Assembly (NCBI GenBank): GCA_036399835.1 | Contig: DASWMI010000113.1 | Span: 1-32,205, forward strand | DNA length: 32,205 nt | Source: DASYML01 sp036399835 | GTDB taxonomy: Bacteria > Acidobacteriota > Blastocatellia > Pyrinomonadales > Pyrinomonadaceae | Direction: 5' to 3' | Shown: positions 14,627 through 21,830 of the stretch, in pieces | How the letters are laid out: every line of letters begins with the position of its first letter | Position numbering within the stretch: position 1 is the stretch's first letter | Translations under genes and position numbers: made by a program | Notes under the pieces: generated by a model | Databases searched by the model: none | Seen by the model: the letters and a program-made list of their open reading frames with translations, nothing else | Told to the model about the DNA's origin: nothing

Positions 14627-15640
14627 TTATGTGGGCAACTGTCGCGGCGGCGGCTTGAGATTAGTATCCTGTGTTGAGCGCTTCTCGCCTGTCTCGGAAA
14701 AAATCTCTTTTATCGCGCCGACGCTCGAAAGCATGCTGGATGTCTCGACGGGCATAAAGATGACTTTCGAGTTATTGCTTAAAGTCATGTCGCGCAGCGA
14801 TTCTATATAGCGAGAGGTAATCAGATAATTGGCCGGATTGCCGTGTCCTTCCATCGCCTGCGAGACGCGCATGATGGCTTCGGATTCGGCGGCGGCGGCG
14901 CGTAAGCGGGCCTGTGCCGCACCGTCCGCACGCAGGACAGCGGATTCCTTTTCGCCCTCGGCACGCGTAATCGCCGCCTGCTTTTCGCCCTCGGCGCGTG
15001 TGATGTTGGCCTGCCGCTCGCCCTCGGCCTGTAGGACCAGAGCGCGGCGCGTGCGCTCTGCCGTCATCTGCTTCTCCATAGTAATCCGCACATCTTCCGG
15101 CGGATTGATATTCTTGACATCCACGCGCGTCACCTTAACGCCCCACTTGTCCGTCGCTTCATCCAGAATAATCCGCAGCTTGGCATTAATCTGATCGCGC
15201 TGCGAGAGCGTGTGGTCCAAATCCATGTCGCCCATCACGGCGCGCATCCCCGTGATGGTGAGCTGGACGATGCCGCCGAGCAGGTCCGCGACCTCGTAGA
15301 CGGCCTTGATCGGGTCTGTAATCTGCCAGTAGACGACCGAATCAACGTGAATCGTCACGTTGTCGCGCGTGATGACGGGCTGCGGCGGTAAATCTATGTA
15401 CTGCTCGCGCAGGTCTATGGAGGTCAGACCGGGCCTCACATTGGTCCAGTAGACGCCGCGCGGTCTGTCCAGAAAAGGCACTATCACGTTGAGACCGCTT
15501 TCGGCGACGCGACTAAAGCGCCCCAGCCGCTCGATCAACATGACGGTCGCCTGCGGCACAATCTTAATCGTCTTGGCGGCCACGATTAAGAGCGCGATAA
15601 AAACAAAGAAGAGAAAGAAGAGCGTAACGACGAATGGCAT
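14627..15640 (-). CDS. SPFH/Band 7 (stomatin/QmcA-like) membrane protein
   Basis: A 337-residue inner-membrane protein. One N-terminal hydrophobic helix (MPFVVTLFFLFFVFIALLIVAA) anchors an SPFH domain (about 25-200: KIVPQATVMLIERLGRFSRVAESGLNVIVPFLDR, then DNVTIHVDSVVYWQITDP). It continues into a coiled-coil built of 11-residue repeats (AEGERQANITR, AEGEKQAAITR, AEGEKESAVLR, ADGAAQARLRA) and ends in a proline-rich tail. Such proteins form membrane-microdomain scaffolds or cages around proteases. I set the start at the ATG at 15640 because GGAGG sits five bases before it; an ATG at 15652 lies upstream of that site. No NfeD partner gene is next to it. It follows the amidase, separated by repeat F. 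Confidence 0.93.
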   Translation of the reverse strand: MPFVVTLFFLFFVFIALLIVAAKTIKIVPQATVMLIERLGRFSRVAESGLNVIVPFLDRPRGVYWTNVRPGLTSIDLREQYIDLPPQPVITRDNVTIHVDSVVYWQITDPIKAVYEVADLLGGIVQLTITGMRAVMGDMDLDHTLSQRDQINAKLRIILDEATDKWGVKVTRVDVKNINPPEDVRITMEKQMTAERTRRALVLQAEGERQANITRAEGEKQAAITRAEGEKESAVLRADGAAQARLRAAAAESEAIMRVSQAMEGHGNPANYLITSRYIESLRDMTLSNNSKVIFMPVETSSMLSSVGAIKEIFSETGEKRSTQDTNLKPPPRQLPT

Positions 15641-15654
15641 CTGAGCCTCCATAA

Positions 15655-15752
15655 AAAGTCTGGAGTCTGAGAGTCCGAGAGTCTGGAGTCAAAGGCCAAA
15701 AGCTTTTGTCTTTTGACTCCCGGACTCTGAGACTCTCGGACTCTCAGACTTT
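15655..15752. repeat. intergenic inverted repeat F (GAGTCTGA type)
   Basis: A 98-base near-palindrome between amidase and the SPFH gene (same direction). Arms consist of degenerate GAGTCTGA/GAGTCCGA units; near the centre are GGAGTCAAAGGCC and its partner around a core CAAAAGCTTTTGTC. It is close to 90% identical to repeat G by eye and in the same orientation. Confidence 0.9.
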
Positions 15753-15763
15753 GTTCGAGTGAA

Positions 15764-17167
15764 CTATAGCGGATGAGTGCTCTCGGTTGAAAGTATTTTC
15801 GGCGGCTGCCATCCTCCGAGCGCCCTTTCGACCAATAGCGCGGCTGTCATCAAGAACTCTTCCTCGAAGGGCCGCCCGACGAGCTGCACGCCTATGGGTA
15901 AGCCTTCCGCCGTCTGGCCTGCGGGCACGCAGACGGCTGGCAGGCCGTAGACGTTAAAGGTCTGGGAATATCCGAAGGCGCTGAGCAGAGCCAGCGTCTC
16001 TCCTTCAACAAACACCTTTCGCGCTCCGTGCAGAAAGGCTGGCACAGCGCCGACCGGCGCGATTAGGAGCGGTCGTTCCTGCATCCAATCAATGAGCGAC
16101 GCGCGCAAAAGGTCTCGCTCCATCCAGGCTTTGATAAATTGGTCCAGCGCGTCGGGCGCAGGCTCTCCTCTCTGAGCCTCAAAGACGGCGCGCACGAGCG
16201 GCCCGGCGCTCTCTTCCTGCCCCAGATACAGCTCGCGCACAGCATTGAGCGCGGCACGCGGAAAAAGTCTGGACCACAACTCAGGCCCTCTTTCGATTCC
16301 CGGCGGCCTGCCCTCAAAGACGCTGCATCCGGCCTCTTCAAAAACACGCGCCACCCTTTCAACCGCGCGCCGCGACTCCTGCGTCACGGGCGCATTGCCA
16401 TCGTCCGTATACCAGCAGACGCGTGCCCCCTTTTGTAGAGAGGCTGAACGGGATGCGGAGGGGTTGAATCCGGCCAGCACACGAAACAGCAACAACAGGT
16501 CGGAGGCTTGGCGCGCCAGTGGTCCAAGAGAAGCGCCGAGCGAGAGAGGGCCAAGCGATGGCGGAAAGTGGCCTGCTAAGGGAATGCTGCCGGTCGTCGG
16601 CTTGAGGCCAAAGATACCGCAGAAATGCGCTGGCACGCGTATCGAACCCATCAGGTCGCTGCCCAGCCCCGCGAAAGAGAGACACGCAGCGATGCTCGCG
16701 GCCTCGCCGCCGCTCGACCCGCCGGATGTCAGACACAGCTCATGCGGATTACTGGTCCGACCAAAGACCGGGTTCTCCGCATCGTAAGCCATAGCCATCT
16801 CGGAGACGTTGGTCTTGCCGAGCACGAGAGCGCCCGCCGCCTTCAGACGCGCGACGGCAGGAGCATCCTCTTCGGGGACATATCTCGCGCGCACGCGCGA
16901 CCCGCTCGTCGTGCGCAGTCCTTTCGTCTCAATCGTATCCTTGATGGTCAAGGGCACGCCGTGCAGTGGTCCAAACATCTCGCCGCGCATGATCCGGGCT
17001 TCGGCCTCGCGTGCTCGCTCCAACGCATCGGGCGCAAGCGTGACGATGGCATTGAGCTGCGGGTTAAGCTTTTCGATATGCCGCAACTGCGCCTCCAACA
17101 CTTCGACGGGCGAGACGGCGCGCGTGCGTATCAAAGCAGCCAGCTCTTCGATAGACTTTTTTAACAA
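15764..17167 (-). CDS. amidase, amidase-signature family
   Basis: A 467-residue amidase-signature enzyme that hydrolyses a carboxamide through a Ser-cisSer-Lys triad. Visible residues: the lysine in PLTIKDTIETKGLRTTSGS, the glycine/serine-rich LTSGGSSGGEAASIA, and GSDLMGSIRVPAHFCGIFGLKPTTGSIP with the nucleophile region. It resembles GatA, but there is no gatB or gatC nearby and the C-terminal half differs, so a stand-alone amidase is more likely; the substrate is unknown. The frame begins with TTG (17167), preceded by a weak GACGAG. A much better AAGGAGG stands 20 bases further up before a four-codon frame ATG-GAA-GCT-GTC-TGA that ends just ahead of the TTG. It follows lysR after 59 bases and is probably in its operon. 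Confidence 0.92.
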   Translation of the reverse strand: MLKKSIEELAALIRTRAVSPVEVLEAQLRHIEKLNPQLNAIVTLAPDALERAREAEARIMRGEMFGPLHGVPLTIKDTIETKGLRTTSGSRVRARYVPEEDAPAVARLKAAGALVLGKTNVSEMAMAYDAENPVFGRTSNPHELCLTSGGSSGGEAASIAACLSFAGLGSDLMGSIRVPAHFCGIFGLKPTTGSIPLAGHFPPSLGPLSLGASLGPLARQASDLLLLFRVLAGFNPSASRSASLQKGARVCWYTDDGNAPVTQESRRAVERVARVFEEAGCSVFEGRPPGIERGPELWSRLFPRAALNAVRELYLGQEESAGPLVRAVFEAQRGEPAPDALDQFIKAWMERDLLRASLIDWMQERPLLIAPVGAVPAFLHGARKVFVEGETLALLSAFGYSQTFNVYGLPAVCVPAGQTAEGLPIGVQLVGRPFEEEFLMTAALLVERALGGWQPPKILSTESTHPL

Positions 17168-17226
17168 CTCGTCAGACAGCTTCCATTGCCTCCTTCAAGC
17201 CGCGAGCAGGTGGACCAGTTTTCGCT

Positions 17227-18126
17227 TCACGATTTGCGGTTGACGTTCTCCTTGAGCAGCCCTATCAGCTTTTGCGCGGCGAGGCCGAGCGTGCGGTCGC
17301 TCCTGTAGATGATGCCGACGGTGCGCGTCCACTCAGGCTCTGCGAGCGCGACGACGGCAAGCTGGCCGCTACGCTGCTCGTCAACCACGCTCGGGCGCGG
17401 GACTATCGCAATCCCGAAGCCGACTTCGACGGCGCGCTTGATAGTCTCGATATTATCGAACTCGGCCACACGCTTGACAGTCACGCCGTAGGATTTGAGG
17501 ATGCGGTCTATGGCCCGGCGCGTCGGGATGTCGCGCTCGAAGAGGACGAAATCCTGTTCGTTTAGCTCGGAAGCTTTGACTTTTTTGCGCACCGCCAGTT
17601 GATGCGCCGGAGGACAGATGAGGACCAGCCGGTCGCCCGATAAGGGAACGACCGAGAGGCCGCGCTTCTTCTCAGGAAAGACAACGATGCCAAGCTCGAC
17701 CGCGCCGCCGAGCACGTCTCGCATAATGCGCGTCGTCCGGCTGTATTCGAGATCAATCTTGGCGGCAGGGTAAAGCGCCATAAAGCGCCGCACGACCGGC
17801 GGTAGCTCATGCAGCCCCACGCTATAAACGGTCGCCACGCGGACCGTACCGCTCACGGTATCCGTCAACGCGTGCAGCCGCTCCTGCAACACAGCATAGG
17901 CCGCCAGCACCTTGCGGCTCTCCTCGTAAAAGAGTTCCCCCGCCACAGTCAAGCGTACATCCTTACGCCCGCGCACGCGCTCAAGCAGGCGGCGCTTGAA
18001 CCTTTCTTCGAGACCCCGTACCTGTTGGCTGACAGCCGATTGCGTGACGAAATTACGCTCCGCCGCCTGCGAAAAGCTACGCGTCTCCGCCAGATCGCAA
18101 AAGATTTTTAGCGTCTCAATCTGCAT
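17227..18126 (-). CDS. LysR family transcriptional regulator
   Basis: A 299-residue LysR regulator: N-terminal winged helix-turn-helix (MQIETLKIFCDLAETRSFSQAAERNFVTQSAVSQQVRGLEERF, about 1-60), linker helix, and an effector-binding domain from about residue 90 (GTVRVATVYSVGLHELPPVVRRF ... PAAKIDLEYSRT). The DNA-binding part resembles the CysB/CbbR group. The effector is unknown. It lies upstream of the amidase on the same strand, so the order is regulator first, amidase, then SPFH protein. A promoter at 18234-18263 starts transcription at about 18227, so repeat G forms nearly the entire untranslated leader. There is no clear Shine-Dalgarno before the ATG. Confidence 0.92.
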   Translation of the reverse strand: MQIETLKIFCDLAETRSFSQAAERNFVTQSAVSQQVRGLEERFKRRLLERVRGRKDVRLTVAGELFYEESRKVLAAYAVLQERLHALTDTVSGTVRVATVYSVGLHELPPVVRRFMALYPAAKIDLEYSRTTRIMRDVLGGAVELGIVVFPEKKRGLSVVPLSGDRLVLICPPAHQLAVRKKVKASELNEQDFVLFERDIPTRRAIDRILKSYGVTVKRVAEFDNIETIKRAVEVGFGIAIVPRPSVVDEQRSGQLAVVALAEPEWTRTVGIIYRSDRTLGLAAQKLIGLLKENVNRKS

Positions 18127-18134
18127 CGGAAATA

Positions 18135-18230
18135 AGTCTCAGAGTCTGAGAGTCCGAGAGTCTCAGAGTCAAAGGCCGAAAGCTTTTGTCTTTTGACTCC
18201 TGGACTCTAGGACTCTCAGACTCTCGGACT
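18135..18230. repeat. intergenic inverted repeat G in the lysR leader
   Basis: A 96-base near-palindrome that ends eight bases before the lysR ATG. Arms are GAGTCTGA/GAGTCCGA units; the core is GAAAGCTTTTGTC, the same as in repeat F and in the same orientation. F and G bracket lysR and the amidase gene (about 2.4 kb). The predicted lysR transcription start falls at its outer edge, so it would be transcribed as a 5' hairpin. Confidence 0.9.
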
Positions 18231-18233
18231 GTT

Positions 18234-18263
18234 ATTATAAGTTTTCCTCAATAGTATTCACAA
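18234..18263 (-). promoter_or_regulatory. sigma-70-type promoter for lysR
   Basis: On the minus strand TTGTGA (18263-18258) and a perfect TATAAT (18239-18234) are separated by 18 bases in an AT-rich stretch. The start would be at about 18227, just at the outer border of repeat G. Confidence 0.65.
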
Positions 18264-18365
18264 CATTTTTCATTTTACCTAATGAGCTTTGAGGATTATC
18301 CTTTAGTTTGAAAAGACGCAGGCGCTAGAGCGGCAGGATTGAGGGCATTGCGAAGGAGGTGGGAA

Positions 18366-18983
18366 ATGGCGATCTATCATTCGGAGCAGACCTTGCGCGA
18401 GGCTCGGGCGCAATATTTCGCGCTTAACAATTTTGGCGCTGACGGGGGCTATGGTGATAAGTGGGTCAAGATCAAGTTTGGTCCGATACCGATCTTCTTT
18501 CCAAACATCAAGTCGCGCGCCTCTGCCGCTAGATACCACGACCTGCATCACATCCTGACGGAGTATCCGACCGCCTTGGAGGGTGAAGCGGAGATTGCGG
18601 CCTGGGAAGTGGCGACGGGAGAGCTGCCCAATTTCGCCGGATGGTTTCTGGATATGGGCGGCATGACTTACGGGCTGGCGCTCTGCCCGCGCCGTCTCTT
18701 TCGCGCCTTTCTGCGCGGTCGCAGGAGTTCGAGCCTTTATCGTCTGCCTTTCACGGACGAGCTGCTGTCGAGAAAGGTTGGCGAAGTACGCAGTGCGCTC
18801 AATCTGGACCAGGAATTGTCTGCGGCAAGTTGGGCTGATTGCCTCTCTTTTATCAAGTGGGCTATCCTCAGCGTCCTTGTCAGCTTTAGCGTCGGCGTGG
18901 TGGTTTGGACGCCGATGACAGCCTTGGGATTAATCAGCTTGCTCTTCGGTGAGAGAGAGAAAATCAGACCGGAGGGAGCTTGA
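18366..18983 (+). CDS. Coq4-like protein with HDxxHx11E motif
   Basis: A 205-residue protein; the ATG at 18366 is chosen for the excellent AAGGAGGTG just upstream (an in-frame ATG at 18339 would add nine residues). Around residue 60 it has RYHDLHHILTEYPTALEGEAEIAAWEVATG, which contains HDLHH followed by eleven residues and glutamate, the metal-ligand motif HDxxHx11E of Coq4 proteins (ubiquinone biosynthesis). The middle is basic, and the C terminus has one or two hydrophobic segments (FIKWAILSVLVSFSVGVVVWTPMTALGLISLLFG) that classical Coq4 lacks. A role in quinone metabolism would fit the succinate dehydrogenase genes 139 bases downstream, but this is inference; no other quinone gene is in the window. 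Confidence 0.7.
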   Translation: MAIYHSEQTLREARAQYFALNNFGADGGYGDKWVKIKFGPIPIFFPNIKSRASAARYHDLHHILTEYPTALEGEAEIAAWEVATGELPNFAGWFLDMGGMTYGLALCPRRLFRAFLRGRRSSSLYRLPFTDELLSRKVGEVRSALNLDQELSAASWADCLSFIKWAILSVLVSFSVGVVVWTPMTALGLISLLFGEREKIRPEGA

Positions 18984-19008
18984 GAGCGTGCGCGCTCGTT
19001 TGCTTTTC
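18984..19008 (+). terminator. possible terminator after the Coq4-like gene
   Basis: Starting right after the stop, GAGCG (18984-18988) pairs with CGCTC (18993-18997) around a TGCG loop, followed by GTTTGCTTTT. The stem is only five base pairs, so termination may be partial. The T-rich tail also contains the -35 element of the sdh promoter. Confidence 0.4.
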
Positions 19009-19027
19009 CGGGGCTTGAACATATAAT
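19000..19027 (+). promoter_or_regulatory. sigma-70-type promoter for the sdh operon
   Basis: TTGCTT (19000-19005) and a perfect TATAAT (19022-19027) are 16 bases apart. Transcription would start near 19034, giving a leader of about 89 bases before the sdhC ATG at 19123. The leader shows AAGGAG at 19105-19110, 12 bases from the ATG, longer than the usual spacing. Confidence 0.6.
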
Positions 19028-19122
19028 TCCCACTGTTCGATGCATCATCACATCAATCCCGCCCCGGTTCAGACGGTCGGCACAAGAAGGCCAGCCTCCC
19101 GGCGAAGGAGTGTTTTCTAACG

Positions 19123-19797
19123 ATGGCGATTCGTTTAAGCAGAACCTTTATCCTGCGCAAGCTACACCAGTTGTCAGGCATCGTTCCGCTCGGCCTTTTC
19201 CTGCTGGAACACTTTTATACCAACTCGAAGGCGCTGACCGGCGCGGGCGATTTCAACACTGCGGTCAAAGACCTGCAATCCATCCCCTATGTCCTCTTTA
19301 TAGAGATTGGCGGCATCTTTATCCCGCTCATCTACCACGCGGTTTACGGGATGGTCATCACGATTGAAGCGCGGCCCAACAACCTGCATTATCCTTACGA
19401 GCGCAACTGGTTCTATCTCATACAGCGTCTGACCGGCGTTATTCTCTTCTTCTTTATTCTCTTTCATGTACTCAATTTCAGGTTCGGGCTAGTCCCCGGA
19501 CTGAATACCGTTTCGGTCGCGCATCATCCCGAAGAGGCTTTTAATATCGTCGCGCGCGAGTTCAGGATGATACCTATCATGCTGGTCTATATCGTCGGCA
19601 TCACTGCGACCGTCTGGCATCTGGCAAACGGCATCTGGCTTTTCGCGGTTGACTGGGGCATCGCCATAGGCGAGCGCGCACAGCGTCTGACGGGTTACGC
19701 CTGTATAGGTTTCGGCGTTCTGCTGCTGCTGGTCGGGCTAAACGCGATGTTCGCTTTTCTTCGTCCGGGAGGATTGCTGGGAGGAATACTTTACTAA
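19123..19797 (+). CDS. sdhC: succinate dehydrogenase cytochrome b558 subunit
   Basis: SdhC anchors succinate dehydrogenase in the membrane and carries the haems that pass electrons to quinone. The 224-residue protein is of the Bacillus subtilis type, with five predicted helices in one polypeptide, so no sdhD is expected. Histidines at the family positions are visible: His15, His30 (LLEHFYTNS), His72 (IYHAVYG), His115 (LFHVLNF) and His166 (VWHLANGIW), four of which should be axial ligands of two b haems. In this type the quinone is usually low-potential, such as menaquinone. The stop TAA overlaps the sdhA ATG by one base, so the two are translationally coupled. The promoter is at 19000-19027. 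Confidence 0.95.
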   Translation: MAIRLSRTFILRKLHQLSGIVPLGLFLLEHFYTNSKALTGAGDFNTAVKDLQSIPYVLFIEIGGIFIPLIYHAVYGMVITIEARPNNLHYPYERNWFYLIQRLTGVILFFFILFHVLNFRFGLVPGLNTVSVAHHPEEAFNIVAREFRMIPIMLVYIVGITATVWHLANGIWLFAVDWGIAIGERAQRLTGYACIGFGVLLLLVGLNAMFAFLRPGGLLGGILY

Positions 19798-21815
19798 TGA
19801 TGGCAACCAGTAACGGAATCAAGATTGCCATCGTCGGCGGCGGGCTGGCTGGCCTGGCGGCGGCGATGAAGATTGCCGAGGCGGGCCACGAGGTGGACCT
19901 GCTCTCGGTCGTGCCCGTCAAGCGTTCCCACTCGGTCTGCGCGCAGGGCGGCATCAACGGCGCGGTCAACACCAAGGGGGAGGGCGATTCGACCTGGGAG
20001 CACTTTGACGACACCGTCTACGGCGGCGACTTTCTGGCAAACCAGCCGCCCGCCAAACAGATGTGCGAGATGGCTCCCTCGATTATCTATCTCTTCGATA
20101 GGATGGGCGTGCCCTTCTCGCGGACCAAAGAGGGCCTGCTGGATTTCCGTCGCTTTGGCGGGACAAAGCATCATCGCACGGCCTTCGCGGGGGCTTCGAC
20201 CGGACAGCAGCTTCTCTATGCTCTGGATGAGCAGGTGCGCAGGCGCGAGACGGAAGGCAAGGTCAAAAAGTATGAAGGCTGGGAGATGATGTCGCTCATT
20301 CTGGACGGCCACGGGGTCTGTCGCGGGCTGGTGGCGATGAACTTGCAGACGCTCGAGCTGAAAGCCTTCAAGGCCGACGCGGTGATTATGGCGACGGGTG
20401 GACCAGGTTTGATTTTCGGCAAGTCAACCAACTCCATGGTCTGCACAGGCTCAGCCGTCTCGGCCTGTTACCAGCAGGGCGCGCGTTACGCCAACGGCGA
20501 GTTTATACAGGTCCACCCGACCTCTATTCCGGGCGAAGACAAGCTGCGTTTGATGAGTGAATCGGCGCGCGGCGAGGGCGGGCGCATCTGGGTTCCCAAA
20601 CAGCAGGGCGACAGGCGCTCGCCATCTTCGATTCCGGAAAGCGAGCGCTGGTATTTCCTCGAAGAGAAGTATCCGGCTTACGGCAATCTGGTTCCGCGCG
20701 ACATCGCGACGCGCGAAATCTTTCAAGTCTGCCTCAACGGTCAGGGCATCGGCGGCGATAACCAGGTCTATCTGGACCTGACGCACATTCCTGCCGAGAC
20801 GCTCGACCGCAAGCTCGGCGCGATTCTCGAAATCTACGAGATGTTTGTCGGCGACGACCCGCGCCATGTTCCGATGCGTATCTTTCCGGGGGTGCATTAT
20901 TCGATGGGCGGGCTGTGGGTCGATTTCCAGCAGCGGACCAATATTCCGGGGCTGCTCGCGGCGGGCGAATGCGATTATTCGATTCACGGCGCAAACCGTC
21001 TCGGCGCAAACTCTCTGGTCTCCTGCGTCTTCGGTGGCTTTGTCGCCGCGCCCGCGGCCATCGAGTTCGCCAAATCGGTCGAGCGTAACGGCGCTGATAG
21101 TTCGAGCCTTTACGAGTCTGAGGTTCGACGCCAGCAGGAAATCAACGACGAGATTATCAGGAACGAAGGGACTGAGAACCAGTACCAGCTTCATGATGAG
21201 ATGGGCAAGTGGATGACGGATAACGTGACTGTCGTTCGCTACAACGAGCGCCTTCAGGCGACCGATGCGAAGCTGCTTGAGCTGCTCGACCGTTTTCAAC
21301 ACATCTCCATCAACGACTCGAACATGTGGGCCACACACGCGCTGCCACACGCGCGTCAGCTCTACAACATGCTGCAACTGGCGCGCGTCATCACGCTCGG
21401 CGCTCTCAACCGCAACGAATCACGCGGCGCGCACTACAAACCGGATTTCCCGGACCGCGACGACGAAAACTTTCTCAAGACAACCATCGCCGAATATTCC
21501 GGCGAGGGCCCGGTCCTCTCTTACGAATCTGTAGACATCTCGCTCATCAAGCCGCGCAAGCGCGATTACAGCAAGGGCAAGCAGGAAACCGCTTCGGTCA
21601 AGGCAGCGGCGACGGCTTCCGGGCTGCCGACGAAAGACGGCGCGCAGCAAGTTCCGGTAGAAGGCTCTGAGCAGAAGCCCGCAGACCTCACCGGACCAGC
21701 CGTCTGGGGACAGAATAAAGAGCAGATTCAAGACGTCAACCAGGGAGAGACACGGACACGCATTGAGCGCGGCAAGTCAATCGAGGATGCGGGGGGTAAA
21801 ACGGACAAGCTCTGA
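19797..21815 (+). CDS. sdhA: succinate dehydrogenase flavoprotein subunit
   Basis: SdhA oxidises succinate to fumarate with covalent FAD. The N terminus has the Rossmann GGGLAGLAAAMKIAEAG; the region KRSHSVCAQGGINGAVN contains the FAD-linking histidine; then HPTSIPGEDKLRLMSESARGEGG and PGVHYSMGGLWVD complete the active site. The sequence follows the B. subtilis type up to SLIKPRKRDYSK (about residue 593). After this is an extra hydrophilic tail of 79 residues, rich in Lys, Gln, Glu and Ala, which brings the length to 672 against about 585 in Bacillus. GGGAGGA lies about ten bases before the ATG. It is followed 15 bases later by the uma2 gene instead of sdhB. Confidence 0.96.
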   Translation: MMATSNGIKIAIVGGGLAGLAAAMKIAEAGHEVDLLSVVPVKRSHSVCAQGGINGAVNTKGEGDSTWEHFDDTVYGGDFLANQPPAKQMCEMAPSIIYLFDRMGVPFSRTKEGLLDFRRFGGTKHHRTAFAGASTGQQLLYALDEQVRRRETEGKVKKYEGWEMMSLILDGHGVCRGLVAMNLQTLELKAFKADAVIMATGGPGLIFGKSTNSMVCTGSAVSACYQQGARYANGEFIQVHPTSIPGEDKLRLMSESARGEGGRIWVPKQQGDRRSPSSIPESERWYFLEEKYPAYGNLVPRDIATREIFQVCLNGQGIGGDNQVYLDLTHIPAETLDRKLGAILEIYEMFVGDDPRHVPMRIFPGVHYSMGGLWVDFQQRTNIPGLLAAGECDYSIHGANRLGANSLVSCVFGGFVAAPAAIEFAKSVERNGADSSSLYESEVRRQQEINDEIIRNEGTENQYQLHDEMGKWMTDNVTVVRYNERLQATDAKLLELLDRFQHISINDSNMWATHALPHARQLYNMLQLARVITLGALNRNESRGAHYKPDFPDRDDENFLKTTIAEYSGEGPVLSYESVDISLIKPRKRDYSKGKQETASVKAAATASGLPTKDGAQQVPVEGSEQKPADLTGPAVWGQNKEQIQDVNQGETRTRIERGKSIEDAGGKTDKL

Positions 21816-21830
21816 CGAGAGGATTGGCGT

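Noticed and set aside
15764..17167. Calling the amidase GatA
   Set aside because: The signature motifs fit any amidase-signature enzyme; gatB and gatC are not adjacent, and the neighbours are a LysR regulator and an SPFH protein.
20451..21377. A 308-codon open frame antisense to sdhA
   Set aside because: It lies wholly inside a highly conserved gene in the complementary phase and shows no family features.
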